Source: Holophagaceae bacterium (lineage in GTDB: Bacteria > Acidobacteriota > Holophagae > Holophagales > Holophagaceae). From it: a stretch of 64,000 bases of DNA. The stretch covers positions 1,054,001-1,118,000 of the forward strand of contig JADKKO010000004.1 in the NCBI GenBank assembly GCA_016720465.1, in the 5' to 3' direction. This document shows, piece by piece, positions 32,237 through 41,905 of the stretch; the first letter of the stretch is position 1; the number at the start of each line of letters is the position of its first letter. The notes beneath the pieces are model-generated. The model was not told the DNA's origin. It made no database searches and saw nothing but the letters and a program-made list of their open reading frames with translations. Position numbers and translations under genes: made by a program.

Positions 32237-33096
32237 GGCTGGACACTCCCATCGAGGAAGCCGTGCAAGGCCCTCGCCAGGGCTTCCAGGACCGGCCGGG
32301 ACCGCTCGGTGACCTTGCTTTGGGTGGGTGTCTTGTTCACGTCATAGACCACCGCGCGCCCATCCACGACGCCGAAATCGATCTTCCCGAAATCAAGGCC
32401 CATGGCCTCCCTTGCTTCGCGGACTTCCACCGGCACCTCGTGCAGAAGGTCGTGCCGGTAGGCGTTGCCGGCCTTGGCGATGGGGTGGATCGACAGGCTG
32501 CGCCAGACGACCCCGGCCTCGCCCAGGAAGAGCCAGGAGCGCAGGCTGAAGTGTCCTTCCGGCGTGCGTTCCGGCATGAAGCGCTCGATGATCAAGGCCG
32601 GGTTGTCCCAGGCCTCCGGCGGAACCTGGGCCGGCTCCGGAAAGATCGGATACTCCTCCGGCGGCATGAACCGGAGCTGGCCCCAGCCATCGGTGGGCCA
32701 GGTTTCCAGCCCCAGCTTGCGGGCCTCGGGAAGGCCGCCATAGTTCAGGTTTGTCTTCAGGATCACGGGCCCCTGGTAGCCATCCCCGGGGCGGACCCTC
32801 AGCCGCGAGAATCCGCGCTTGCCGATGTCGATGGCCCGGCGGTTCAGGACGCAAGGGTGATCCTGTACGAGATCCAGGAGAGCCGCTGGCACCTGGGTGA
32901 GGTCCACGTGAAGGATGGCCGCGTCGCAAACCAGGGGGCGGGTCCAGTCGGTCACGACCTCCACCCGGTGCCCGGCGGATCTCCAATAGGCAGACAGGTG
33001 CCCGAGGACATAGGCCTGATCCTCGAAGCCATCCTCAGGCTGGGTCAGGATCGCAATGGCGCGGGATCCGGTCGGCATCCCGCCAGGATCGCACAT
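32233..33096 (-). CDS. ATP-grasp-like protein, first of a pair
   Basis: A 287-residue protein with a different ATP-grasp arrangement: GPVILKTNLNYGGLPE (Lys and Gly-rich phosphate loop), LIIERFMPE, then MGLDFGKIDFGVVDGR and VVYDVNKTPT, where Asp and Asn are the likely magnesium ligands. The N-terminal part (AIAILTQPEDGFEDQAYVLG) looks like a pre-ATP-grasp fold. The start may be 33096 or the ATG at 33078. It is translationally coupled to the downstream ATP-grasp gene. Together they could make or modify a small peptide or amino-acid conjugate; no other biosynthetic gene is adjacent. Confidence 0.65.
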   Translation of the reverse strand: MCDPGGMPTGSRAIAILTQPEDGFEDQAYVLGHLSAYWRSAGHRVEVVTDWTRPLVCDAAILHVDLTQVPAALLDLVQDHPCVLNRRAIDIGKRGFSRLRVRPGDGYQGPVILKTNLNYGGLPEARKLGLETWPTDGWGQLRFMPPEEYPIFPEPAQVPPEAWDNPALIIERFMPERTPEGHFSLRSWLFLGEAGVVWRSLSIHPIAKAGNAYRHDLLHEVPVEVREAREAMGLDFGKIDFGVVDGRAVVYDVNKTPTQSKVTERSRPVLEALARALHGFLDGSVQP

Positions 33097-33138
33097 CTCC
33101 CGCCAAGCGGGTCTGGAGGACCCTCCAGGCCGTTGTAT

Positions 33139-33187
33139 TGGAGCCGCTTGCGGGATCGAACCGGCGCACCTTTATTACAAAGCGCCT
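33139..33187 (-). repeat. Degenerate 3' copy of tRNA-Thr (putative att remnant)
   Basis: On the minus strand, GGTTCGATCCC-GCAAGCGGCTCCA matches the last 25 bases of the tRNA-Thr gene at 38207-38282 with a single-base deletion. The TTTGTAAT of the anticodon loop is retained about 20 bases further on, but the anticodon stem and 5' acceptor strand are not. It cannot fold as a tRNA. Its orientation is the same as the intact gene, so the two form a direct repeat 5.07 kb apart, as at the ends of an element inserted in a tRNA 3' end. Confidence 0.7.
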
Positions 33188-33258
33188 GATCATCCAATCG
33201 CACCGGTTGGTGACGGTACGCCGCAGAACTTACCCGATCCTCCTGGAATAATCTCACG

Positions 33259-34503
33259 ATGCCCTCCGCTAAAAATATCCCCGAGTCCCTGGACATCCTC
33301 TACCGAACTGAATCCAGGCACATCCTGGCCACATTGATCCGCCTGCTCGGCGATTTCGATCTGGCGGAAGAGGCCCTGCACGAGGCGTTCCGGGCGGCAC
33401 TGGAGCAGTGGCCGGCGGATGGCGTGCCGGCCAAGCCCCGGGCTTGGCTGATCTCCACGGGCCGCTTCAAGGCCATCGATGCGCTCCGCCGGCGCGCGAA
33501 GTTCGAAGCCCCGCTGGACGCGCTGGCCGAAGCCCAGATCCCCGCCGCGCCCGAGGAGCCGGACGAAGCGGATGAGCCCATCCAGGATGATCGCCTTCGC
33601 CTCATCTTCACCTGCTGCCATCCCGCCTTGGGCGCCGAAGCCCGTTCGGCGCTCACGCTGCGGGAAGTCTGCGGCCTTTCAACCGAAGAAATCGCGCGGG
33701 CGTTCCTCACCTCGCCCTCCGCCATCGCCCAGCGCATCGTGCGCGCCAAGGCGAAGATCCGCACCGCGCGCATTCCCTATGAGGTTCCTTCGCCTGACGA
33801 ATTGCCGGACCGGCTCGACACCGTGCTTCAAGTGATTTATCTCGTCTACAACGAAGGCTACTCTGCGCCTTCGGGCGAATCGCTGACGCGCGCAGATATT
33901 TCCGGGGAAGCCATCCGCCTGGGAAGGCTCCTGAAGGAGCTTCTACCGGGTCCGGAAGTCCTGGGCCTGCTCGCCCTCATGCTGCTGCAGGAATCGCGGC
34001 GCACAGCGCGCACTTCCCCCGGCGGGGATCTGATCCTCCTTGCTGATCAGGACCGCGCGCAGTGGAATCGCGATCACATCCTCGAAGGCTCCGCGCTCGT
34101 GACGCAGGCGCTTGGGTCGCGCCAGGCTGGACCCTACACCCTGCAGGCCGCCATCGCGGCTACGCATGCCCTGGCGCCCAGCATCGCCGCCACGGACTGG
34201 AACCGGATTGTGGCGTATTACGACGTGCTGGCCCGGATCGATCCTTCGCCGGTCATCCGTCTCAACCGCGCCGCCGCCCTAGCCATGCGGGACGGTCCCC
34301 CGGCGGGCCTGGCGCTCATCGACCAACTCCTGGACGAGGGCGATCTGGCCAACTACCACCTGGCCCATTCCGCACGCGCGGATCTTTGCCGGCGGATGGG
34401 GCTGGTGGAAGCAGCACGCGCTTCCTACCGCACCGCACTCGCCCTGGCCCAGCAAGACCCCGAACGGCGGTTCCTGGAGCGGCGACTCATCGAATTAGGC
34501 TGA
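33259..34503 (+). CDS. ECF sigma factor with C-terminal TPR-like domain (ECF42 type)
   Basis: A 414-residue protein. Residues 1-170 carry sigma region 2 (LDILYRTESRHILATLIRLL, RAWLISTGRFKAIDALRRRA) and region 4 (LTLREVCGLSTEEIARAF). A C-terminal extension of more than 200 helical residues follows, with TPR-like repeats (LNRAAALAMRDGPPAGLALI, YHLAHSARADLCRRMG). ECF42 sigma factors have this layout and are found beside DGPF/YCII-domain genes, as here. They lack a classical anti-sigma factor, and the C-terminal domain is thought to be needed for activity. Start chosen at ATG 33259. Confidence 0.9.
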   Translation: MPSAKNIPESLDILYRTESRHILATLIRLLGDFDLAEEALHEAFRAALEQWPADGVPAKPRAWLISTGRFKAIDALRRRAKFEAPLDALAEAQIPAAPEEPDEADEPIQDDRLRLIFTCCHPALGAEARSALTLREVCGLSTEEIARAFLTSPSAIAQRIVRAKAKIRTARIPYEVPSPDELPDRLDTVLQVIYLVYNEGYSAPSGESLTRADISGEAIRLGRLLKELLPGPEVLGLLALMLLQESRRTARTSPGGDLILLADQDRAQWNRDHILEGSALVTQALGSRQAGPYTLQAAIAATHALAPSIAATDWNRIVAYYDVLARIDPSPVIRLNRAAALAMRDGPPAGLALIDQLLDEGDLANYHLAHSARADLCRRMGLVEAARASYRTALALAQQDPERRFLERRLIELG

Positions 34504-34525
34504 TTACAAAAAAAGAAATGCCCAT

Positions 34526-34554
34526 TGTCGATTTGGGCCTCCTCCGATCGACTA
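34526..34554 (+). promoter_or_regulatory. Candidate ECF42-dependent promoter
   Basis: TGTCGA (34526-34531) and CGATCGAC (34545-34552) lie just upstream of the DGPF gene. Published ECF42 targets, as I recall them, have TGTCGA at -35 and a CGA-type -10. Two CGA options give spacers of 13 or 17 bases. The position, between the sigma gene and its usual partner, supports the call. Confidence 0.45.
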
Positions 34555-34588
34555 AAGAGGGAAGGCACAAACTTCAAGGAGAACCGCC

Positions 34589-34972
34589 ATGAAATACATC
34601 TGCTTCGGATACCTGGACGTACAGAGCTGGGAGAAGAAATCGCCCAGCGAACAAAACGCCATGATCGATCAATGCTTCGCCTATGACGATGTGTTGAAGA
34701 AAGCCGGCCACTGGGCGGGCGGGGAAGGCCTCCAGGGCGCCACCACTCTGAGCTACCAGAACGGGAAAGTGTCGGTGTCGGATGGCCCCTATGCGGAGAC
34801 CAAAGAATTGTTGGGCGGTCTTTTGATCCTGGAAGCCAAGGATCTGAACCACGCCATCCAGCTCATTTCGAACCACCCCGGCATCAAAATGGGCCGCTGG
34901 GAAATCCGTCCCGCGGAGGACCTGAAGCCCATGATCGAAGCAAGCGAAAAGCGCCGGGCTGCCGCGAAATAG
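34589..34972 (+). CDS. YCII-related DGPF-domain protein
   Basis: A 127-residue cytoplasmic protein with the YCII ferredoxin-like fold: MKYICFGYLD at the start, the signature VSDGPYAETKELLGG (the DGPF motif, here DGPY) around residues 72-86, and HPGIKMGRWEIRP near the end. Family members are encoded beside ECF42 sigma factors and are their main known targets; their chemistry is unknown. An AAGGAG ribosome binding site precedes the ATG, and the candidate sigma promoter lies 35-60 bases upstream. Confidence 0.88.
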   Translation: MKYICFGYLDVQSWEKKSPSEQNAMIDQCFAYDDVLKKAGHWAGGEGLQGATTLSYQNGKVSVSDGPYAETKELLGGLLILEAKDLNHAIQLISNHPGIKMGRWEIRPAEDLKPMIEASEKRRAAAK

Positions 34973-34979
34973 GAAGAGT

Positions 34980-35117
34980 GGCCCTTCGGGCCATGACCAC
35001 CCTAGAAGCCTCGAAGGATTCAGAAGCGGAGGCCATGCCCTCGAAGCCCTGGTGGCGCAGATGCAGGAAGAATATTCAAGAGCCCGGGAAGACCAGCACT
35101 TTATGGCCCTTCGGGCC
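34980..35117. repeat. Two copies of the palindrome GGCCCTTCGGGCC
   Basis: GGCCCTTCGGGCC occurs at 34980-34992 and 35105-35117, a 5-bp stem with a UUC loop. A third copy is at 38187-38199 next to the tRNA-Thr gene. All three lie inside the putative island. The gap 34973-35235 has no gene I can support; a frame from about 35000 to 35164 ending in FLKGSR looks faintly coding (EEYSRAREDQHFMALRAVDV) and may be a gene remnant. Confidence 0.5.
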
Positions 35118-35235
35118 GTTGATGTCCCCCCTGAAACTAGACCGAAGTTTTTAAAAGGAAGTCGATGATCGTCTGCGTCTGCCGATTGGGGGGCTTGGGC
35201 GGGACTGGAATGGAGGTTGGACCTTCCGGATCAAG

Positions 35236-37332
35236 CTACTTCGCAGGAACGAGCTTCAGAGCCTCGAGGACCCGTTCGGGAGTGAACGGCACATGGGTTA
35301 CCCGAGCGCCTGTGGCGTCGAAAACGGCGTTGGCCAAGGCGGCGGCCACCGGCACCACGGGGGGCTCGCCGATGCCTTGAGTGGCCATGGTGGAATTGTC
35401 TGCGAACACGACCTGGATGCGGGGAATGGCGGAAAATCGGGGCAGCAGGTAGGTATCGAAGTTCTTGTCGAGGATGCGGCCGCCCTTGAAGCGGATCTCC
35501 TCGCTGAGGGCCTGTCCGATGCACATGGTGATGGCTCCCTCCACCTGCTGGCGGGCCCCGTCGGGGTTGACCACCAGGCCGACATCCACGGCCTCGAGAA
35601 AGCGCTCCGTCTTGACCTTCCCGGTGCTCTTGTCCACGGCCACCTGGGCCACGGCCACCACGAGACCCTGGCGCCAGGCACCGCAGGCCAGTCCGATGCC
35701 TCGGCCCGTGGGTCCGGGCGCGGGCTCCCAGCCGAAGGTCTCCACCGCCAGGTCCAGGAGGCGCAGGAGACGGGCATCGGTGATGAGACGACGGCGAAGG
35801 GTCACGGGATCCACGCCGGCTTTGGCCGCCAGCGCATCCAACTGGCTTTCCCGGGCGAAAGCGTTGGTGTGGGCGTTGGGGGCACGCCAGGCGCCGACCT
35901 TGAGGGGATGGAGGCCAGGGACGGCTGGAGCCTGATACCGGTTCGACTGCATTTCGTAGGAGAGCTCGGCCTCACCTTGGGAGACGCCCGCCACGGTGTT
36001 GTCCCAGAAGGTGATGGCGCTGCGCCCGGCGTCCAGGCCTGAGCGGATCTTCACCACGGCGGCCGGGCGGTAGGTGTCCATGAAGAGGTCTTCCTCACGA
36101 TTCCAGCTCACCTGGATCGGCACGCCGGGGATCTTATGGGCGATGCGGACAGCCTCGATGGCCCCAGGGCCCACAAGCTTGCCGCCGAATCCTCCCCCCA
36201 CGAACTGGGCGATGATGCGGACCTTGTCCTGGCCAAGCTTGAGGGCCTCGGCGACAGAATCGCGGAGGACGAAGGGGGACTGGGTGGAGGCCCAGACCGT
36301 CATGCGCCCTTCCTCCCATTTGGCGACGCAGGCATGGGGCTCGAGGGTGGCGTGGCTCTCATAGGCGTTGCGGTATTCCCCCTCCACCACGGTGGCAGCC
36401 CGTTTTTCACCGGCGGCCAGGTCGCCGCGGGAGATCACCACTCGCTGACCTGGCGCTGCCTTGTCCACGAGGTATTGGTAGATGCGGGCATCGTCCACAT
36501 CGGGTTCGACCCCCTCGAAGGTGCCCTTCACGAGGGCGAGGGCCTTGCGGGCGGTGTCGGGCTGTGGGTGGAGCACGGCCAGGAGGGTGCCATCCCGCAC
36601 GATGCGGACGCCGGGAATCCGCTCAGCGGCCGCCGTGTCCGCGGCGGCGAGGTTCAGGCCGTGGGCAGGGGGCCGCAGGATGCAGGCATGGAGCGTACCG
36701 GGAAGCCGCAGGTCGCCTGCATACTTGGCGGCGCCGGTGATCTTGGCGAGGGCGTCCTTGCGGGGGACGCGGCGCCCGATCAGGGTGCAGTCGGAAAGGG
36801 GCTTGGGCTTGACCTTGCCCAGGTGCCGCTCCATCTTCCGACCCTTCACCAAGTCGCCGAAGGTAGTGCGGCGCTCGGGGGCCGCCTTCACCCAGATGGC
36901 GCCATCCTTCAGGGTCAGGTCCGCGACCGGGGCTCCCAGGGTTTTGGATGCCATTCGCAGGAGCACAGCGCGCGCTTCCGCGGCAGCGCCTCGCAGGACA
37001 GGGGCCGTGTGCCACATGGTGAGGGAACCGCCGGTGGGCATATCCCAAGGGCAAAGGTCTGTGTCGCCCATGAGCATGTCCACTTGGGCGGGATCCAACT
37101 CCAGTTCCTCGGCAACGAGCATGGCCAGCACGGTCATGGCGCCTTGTCCCAGTTCGGCCTTTCCCACGAAGCAGCCCACGCGCCCATCGGCTGAAATCTT
37201 GAGGAACGCATTGAAATCCTCGGGGTAGGCCCCGGGCCGGGTCGGTACGATCGGTGCTGATCCGGCGGGGGTGGTGAAGAAGAAGATGAGCGCGCCGGAA
37301 GCGACGCCCTGGAGGAAGGACCGCCTTCTCAT
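35236..37332 (-). CDS. Molybdenum hydroxylase large subunit (IorB-like, aldehyde oxidase/xanthine dehydrogenase family)
   Basis: A 698-residue protein starting at ATG 37332 with a twin-arginine signal (MRRRSFLQGVASGALIFFF), so it acts in the periplasm. Molybdopterin-binding patterns include FVGKAELGQGAMTVLAMLVA, FVGGGFGGK, and a C-terminal GIGEPPVVPVAAALANAV, whose Glu is the catalytic base of the family. It overlaps the small FeS subunit gene by ATGA. Isoquinoline 1-oxidoreductase-type enzymes hydroxylate N-heterocycles or aldehydes and pass electrons to cytochromes; here no cytochrome gene is adjacent. Substrate unknown. Being within a tRNA-bounded segment, it may be horizontally acquired. 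Confidence 0.9.
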   Translation of the reverse strand: MRRRSFLQGVASGALIFFFTTPAGSAPIVPTRPGAYPEDFNAFLKISADGRVGCFVGKAELGQGAMTVLAMLVAEELELDPAQVDMLMGDTDLCPWDMPTGGSLTMWHTAPVLRGAAAEARAVLLRMASKTLGAPVADLTLKDGAIWVKAAPERRTTFGDLVKGRKMERHLGKVKPKPLSDCTLIGRRVPRKDALAKITGAAKYAGDLRLPGTLHACILRPPAHGLNLAAADTAAAERIPGVRIVRDGTLLAVLHPQPDTARKALALVKGTFEGVEPDVDDARIYQYLVDKAAPGQRVVISRGDLAAGEKRAATVVEGEYRNAYESHATLEPHACVAKWEEGRMTVWASTQSPFVLRDSVAEALKLGQDKVRIIAQFVGGGFGGKLVGPGAIEAVRIAHKIPGVPIQVSWNREEDLFMDTYRPAAVVKIRSGLDAGRSAITFWDNTVAGVSQGEAELSYEMQSNRYQAPAVPGLHPLKVGAWRAPNAHTNAFARESQLDALAAKAGVDPVTLRRRLITDARLLRLLDLAVETFGWEPAPGPTGRGIGLACGAWRQGLVVAVAQVAVDKSTGKVKTERFLEAVDVGLVVNPDGARQQVEGAITMCIGQALSEEIRFKGGRILDKNFDTYLLPRFSAIPRIQVVFADNSTMATQGIGEPPVVPVAAALANAVFDATGARVTHVPFTPERVLEALKLVPAK

Positions 37333-37805
37333 CGCGCACCCCCCATGGCCTTGCCTGCCGATTCGACCGCGTCCAGGATCCTCACGTGGGCCCCGCAGCG
37401 GCAGAGGTTCCCCTCCATGGCTTCGACGATCTCGGTTCTGGTGGCCGCAGGCTTCTTCTTCAGGAAGGCCCAGGCAGCCATGATCATCCCGGAGGTGCAG
37501 TAGCCGCACTGGAAGGCGTGGTGGTCCTGGAAGGCCTTCTGCACGGGGTCCAGCTTTCCGTCCAGGGCCAAACCCTCGATGGTGAGCACCCTCTTCCCGG
37601 CCACATTGCCCAGCGTCGTGGAGCAGGAGGGCACAGCCTCGAAGTCGACGAGCACGGTGCAGGCCCCACATAGTGCGGCCTCGCAGCCCACCTTGGTACC
37701 CGTGAGCCCCAATTCGTCGCGCAGGACCCATACCAGCATGCGGTCACTGGGACTCGCGACGGTGACCGGCTTGCCATTAAGCATGAACGAGACGGTGGCG
37801 TTCAT
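37329..37805 (-). CDS. Molybdenum hydroxylase small [2Fe-2S] subunit (IorA-like)
   Basis: A 158-residue subunit with both [2Fe-2S] domains of the family: a plant-type cluster with C41, C46, C49 and C61 (GCEAALCGACTVLV) and a helical cluster with C100, C103, C135 and C137 (FQCGYCTSGM, NLCRCG). It accepts electrons from the molybdenum centre of the large subunit. It has no signal peptide, so it is probably exported as a complex using the large subunit's Tat signal. It is first in the two-gene operon, with a GGGAGG ribosome binding site. Confidence 0.94.
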   Translation of the reverse strand: MNATVSFMLNGKPVTVASPSDRMLVWVLRDELGLTGTKVGCEAALCGACTVLVDFEAVPSCSTTLGNVAGKRVLTIEGLALDGKLDPVQKAFQDHHAFQCGYCTSGMIMAAWAFLKKKPAATRTEIVEAMEGNLCRCGAHVRILDAVESAGKAMGGAR

Positions 37806-37846
37806 CGGGAACCTCCCAGGAAGAGGGCATGGCGCGGGGACGCCAC

Positions 37847-37880
37847 ATTATATTCCTGGAACCGAAAATCAACGCCGAGG
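37847..37880 (-). promoter_or_regulatory. Probable promoter of the iorAB operon
   Basis: On the minus strand a perfect TATAAT (37852-37847) stands 42 bases upstream of the small-subunit ATG. The -35 region is weaker: TTGATT is present but 14 bases away, and GCGTTG is at the ideal 17-base spacing. Confidence 0.4.
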
Positions 37881-38035
37881 ATAGAAGTCTGAACCCGCCA
37901 GCAATCGATGAAAAGGGCGCCGATGTCATGGATCACTGCCTTCTTTGGACCGATTCATCCGGGGCCAATGCGAGCCCGATGCGAACCCATCTCGTTTTTC
38001 AAAACAACAGTGCGACCGTAAACCCGCGCTGGGTT

Positions 38036-38061
38036 TGGAGCCGCTTACCGGGATCGAACCG
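38036..38061 (-). repeat. Partial copy of the tRNA-Thr 3' end
   Basis: GGTTCGATCCCGGTAAGCGG plus CTCCA on the minus strand matches the terminal 26 bases of the intact tRNA-Thr gene at 38207-38282 with one substitution. It is in the same orientation and 171 bases further along, so it is a second direct-repeat remnant between the tRNA and the distal copy at 33139. Confidence 0.75.
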
Positions 38062-38206
38062 ACCCCTCCGGGGCGCGGCCTGGCTGGCCCCGCCGCTTAA
38101 CGCTGCGATCGCTGCGCGCTCTTCGCTACGGCTTGCGGGCCGCCATGCCGATCGCTGGTCCGCTCCCGTCAAGCGGGGGTTTGGAGGGCCCTTCGGGCCA
38201 ATAATT

Positions 38207-38282
<76 letters not shown>

Positions 38283-38360
38283 ACGGATTCAGTTTAACTG
38301 GGGTGGTGCAAAGGTGGTACCCGAAGCAAGCTCTCCGCACTTTCGCACGTTTTTACGCCT

Positions 38361-38408
38361 CGACTTTTCGACTTTTCGACTTCTTGACTTCTCGACTCTC
38401 GGACTTCT
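38361..38408. repeat. Six imperfect 8-bp tandem repeats
   Basis: CGACTTTT, CGACTTTT, CGACTTCT, TGACTTCT, CGACTCTC and GGACTTCT follow each other without gap between the tRNA-Thr gene and the stop of the minus-strand gene at 38420. The array is just downstream of that gene and might arise from slippage; no function is evident. Confidence 0.8.
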
Positions 38409-38419
38409 GCCGCGCCGCC

Positions 38420-38959
38420 TCAACGCACCAGGTTTTCCTCGCTCCAAGGCTTAGCGGGTCTGGGAAGGATGGACTCGTCCACGCTTCCACGGACCGGCAC
38501 GACCCAGGTCCATCGCAGCAGTCGCACCTCCTGTGTGAATTTAAGGCGCACCCGGCAACGCCGGGCGCCTTCTTCTTCGAACATCTCCACCTCGATGGCC
38601 CCATCCTGAAGCTGGATGCCCGAGAGTCCCAGGCGAAGGGCTTCGGCGCGGAGATCCGCTTCCACCTGGGTCGCTTCCATTCCTTCGGATCTCCGTGCGG
38701 CGAAGGCTGCCTTGTCCAGGAGCACGAAGCGGGCCCAGAGGACCGGCGCCACTTTCCAGGCCAGCGTTGCGACCGCCAGCAGGGGCAGGAGCAAGGCCAG
38801 GCGCCGCCGCCGGCGCCGCCCCGCATAACCCCGGAACCAGCCCACCAGCTCCCAGAGCGCCATCGCGAGCAAAAAGAGTGCCCAGACCAGCAGCACGCCT
38901 ATCCAGACCAGGCTGTCCAGGAGCTTGGAACGCAGGGCTGTGGCCGACGCTTCGGGCAT
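38420..38959 (-). CDS. Membrane protein of unknown function
   Basis: A 179-residue protein not assigned to a family. Two transmembrane segments (about 15-42, LVWIGVLLVWALFLLAMALW, and about 53-75, LALLLPLLAVATLAW) flank a very basic loop (GRRRRRR), which would be cytoplasmic. The C-terminal 100 residues are soluble and alternate charged and hydrophobic residues, like a small alpha/beta domain. Two nearby downstream genes on the same strand are absent, so it is probably a single-gene unit beside the tRNA gene. Confidence 0.65.
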   Translation of the reverse strand: MPEASATALRSKLLDSLVWIGVLLVWALFLLAMALWELVGWFRGYAGRRRRRRLALLLPLLAVATLAWKVAPVLWARFVLLDKAAFAARRSEGMEATQVEADLRAEALRLGLSGIQLQDGAIEVEMFEEEGARRCRVRLKFTQEVRLLRWTWVVPVRGSVDESILPRPAKPWSEENLVR

Positions 38960-39018
38960 GGTCGAAGGGTAACCCCGATGGCGGGAGCCGTGGCCGCAGG
39001 AATCCCCACAGGATCAGG

Positions 39019-39819
39019 TCAGCGGGAACTGTGGGCCTTCATCACCAGCCCCAGGGCCAAGCGCCTCAGGTCCTCCTTGCTGTTGCCCACCTTGGCGAGG
39101 GTGCGCAGTTCGGCCAGCGGAAGGGTTTCCAGCAGGCGCTGGGCCACGGGCGTGGGGGTTTTCGGATTGCGCACCAGGGCGATGCGGATATCGGCGCTGG
39201 CCAGCCAGCGCCGGTCCGAAGCGATCCGCTGCAGGATGTCCGGGGATGCGTAGGGGGATTTGGCGATGGCCAACACGTTTTCAGAATCCAATTGGGGGTT
39301 GGAAAGGAGGTTGAGCAGGACGGGCGCCATGGTGTCGCGGCTCAGGATCACACGCTCCCCCCGGTCGGCCTTCAGCGCCAACTGGACGCGCTGGGGGACG
39401 TCCAGTTCCCGGATGCGGAAGATGGGAGAGGTGCCCAGGTATTCCCCGGCCTCCACCGGGGCTGAACTGGCCTTGTCCTGGGGTTCATCCAGGCCGGATT
39501 GTCCCAGCATGGATTCCAATTGCTGGTCTTGGGTTCCGCTCCAATCCGCGAATTGGAAGGCGGCTTCGAATTCGGCCCCGCTCGGGAAGGTCTGGACCGG
39601 CGTCGCGTGAAAGCGCAGGCCTCGCCCACCCTCCAGCCCGGCGGTGAAGGCGAAGGTGGCGAAGGGCTCGGGCGCCTGATCGAGCCGGAGGAGGAAGGCC
39701 TGGCGGTCGAGGGCATCCTTGAAGAAGCCTTCAAGGGCTTCCCGCGAGGCGAAACGAAGCGTGATTTCCGAATCGCCAAGGTTGGCTTCGACGCGCATCC
39801 CGCCCATGGATTGGGGCAT
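39019..39819 (-). CDS. Hypothetical protein with helical repeats
   Basis: A 266-residue cytoplasmic protein not recognised as a named family. Residues 1-105 look like a small alpha/beta domain (ANLGDSEITLRFASREALEG). A linker rich in Gln/Glu/Ser follows, then a C-terminal region of short helix pairs (MAPVLLNLLSNPQLDSENVL, ILQRIASDRRWLASADIRIA, LVRNPKTPTPVAQRLLETLP) resembling leucine-rich-variant/HEAT-type repeats used in protein binding. It starts 34 bases downstream of accC on the same strand and may be in the same transcript. Confidence 0.7.
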   Translation of the reverse strand: MPQSMGGMRVEANLGDSEITLRFASREALEGFFKDALDRQAFLLRLDQAPEPFATFAFTAGLEGGRGLRFHATPVQTFPSGAEFEAAFQFADWSGTQDQQLESMLGQSGLDEPQDKASSAPVEAGEYLGTSPIFRIRELDVPQRVQLALKADRGERVILSRDTMAPVLLNLLSNPQLDSENVLAIAKSPYASPDILQRIASDRRWLASADIRIALVRNPKTPTPVAQRLLETLPLAELRTLAKVGNSKEDLRRLALGLVMKAHSSR

Positions 39820-39853
39820 TCAGACCTCGCCTTCCTGGATCCTCCCGCCCGCG

Positions 39854-41269
<1,416 letters not shown>

Positions 41270-41272
41270 GGA

Positions 41273-41905
41273 TCAACCCACGCGCGCGGCGAACAGGCGC
41301 TCGCCATATTCCACGGGCTGGCCGTTTTCCACGAGCACCTTGACGATCTCCCCGGTGATGTCGCATTCGATCTCGTTCATGAGCTTCATGGCTTCGACGA
41401 TGCACAGGGTCTGGCCGGGCCTCACTTTGTCGCCGATGCTCACGAAGGCGGCGGCTTTGGGATTGGCGGACCGGTAGAAGGTGCCCACGATGGGGCTGGT
41501 GATGTAGTGCAGGTCCGGGTCGTCCATGGGAATGCCGGGCTCGGGCGCGGCGGCCGGGGCCACCGCCAGGGTGGCTGGAGGCGGCGCCTGGGCCAGCAGG
41601 TGGCCCACGGGTGAACCGAAGGAGGAGGCGGCCGGGGCGTTCGCATACGTCACCTGGGGGGCCGGGGCATGGATGCTGTCTTTCCGGATGCGGAATTTCA
41701 TGTCGCCCGCTTCGAATTCGAACTCCTGGAAAGGTTCCTTGCCCACCAGCGCGATCAGGGACTTGATCTCATCCAGGCTCAAGTAGGTGGATCCGCCGGA
41801 TTTCGACGGGGCCGCGCCCTGGGCGGCGGAAGGCTTGCCGGTCTTGGCGGCGGCGCGGGCGGCGGCGGGAGCTTGGGGGGCGTTGGCTTTTTTCCGGGTA
41901 CTCAT
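41273..41905 (-). CDS. accB: Acetyl-CoA carboxylase biotin carboxyl carrier protein
   Basis: A 210-residue carrier. The ATG at 41905 has GGAG upstream; the frame extends further but lacks support. An Ala/Pro/Lys-rich N-terminus leads to an AccB N-terminal helix region (LDEIKSLIALVGKEPFQEFE), a flexible Ala/Pro linker, and the biotinyl domain with the biotin-accepting Lys in CIVEAMKLMNEIE near the C-terminus. It works with AccC, encoded immediately downstream. Confidence 0.96.
   Translation of the reverse strand: MSTRKKANAPQAPAAARAAAKTGKPSAAQGAAPSKSGGSTYLSLDEIKSLIALVGKEPFQEFEFEAGDMKFRIRKDSIHAPAPQVTYANAPAASSFGSPVGHLLAQAPPPATLAVAPAAAPEPGIPMDDPDLHYITSPIVGTFYRSANPKAAAFVSIGDKVRPGQTLCIVEAMKLMNEIECDITGEIVKVLVENGQPVEYGERLFAARVG

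Larger units (their letters stand above)
37806..38206. other. Gene-free region between the iorAB operon and tRNA-Thr
   Basis: No gene is supported here. The stretch holds the likely iorAB promoter (minus strand, -10 TATAAT at 37852-37847), a 26-base copy of the tRNA-Thr 3' end (38036-38061), several GC-rich palindromes such as CCCCTCCGGGG, and the GGCCCTTCGGGCC hairpin 8 bases beyond the tRNA. Confidence 0.5.

Noticed and set aside
33139..33215. A second functional tRNA gene
   Set aside because: The 3' part matches tRNA-Thr, but the acceptor and anticodon stems do not pair and one T-stem base is missing.
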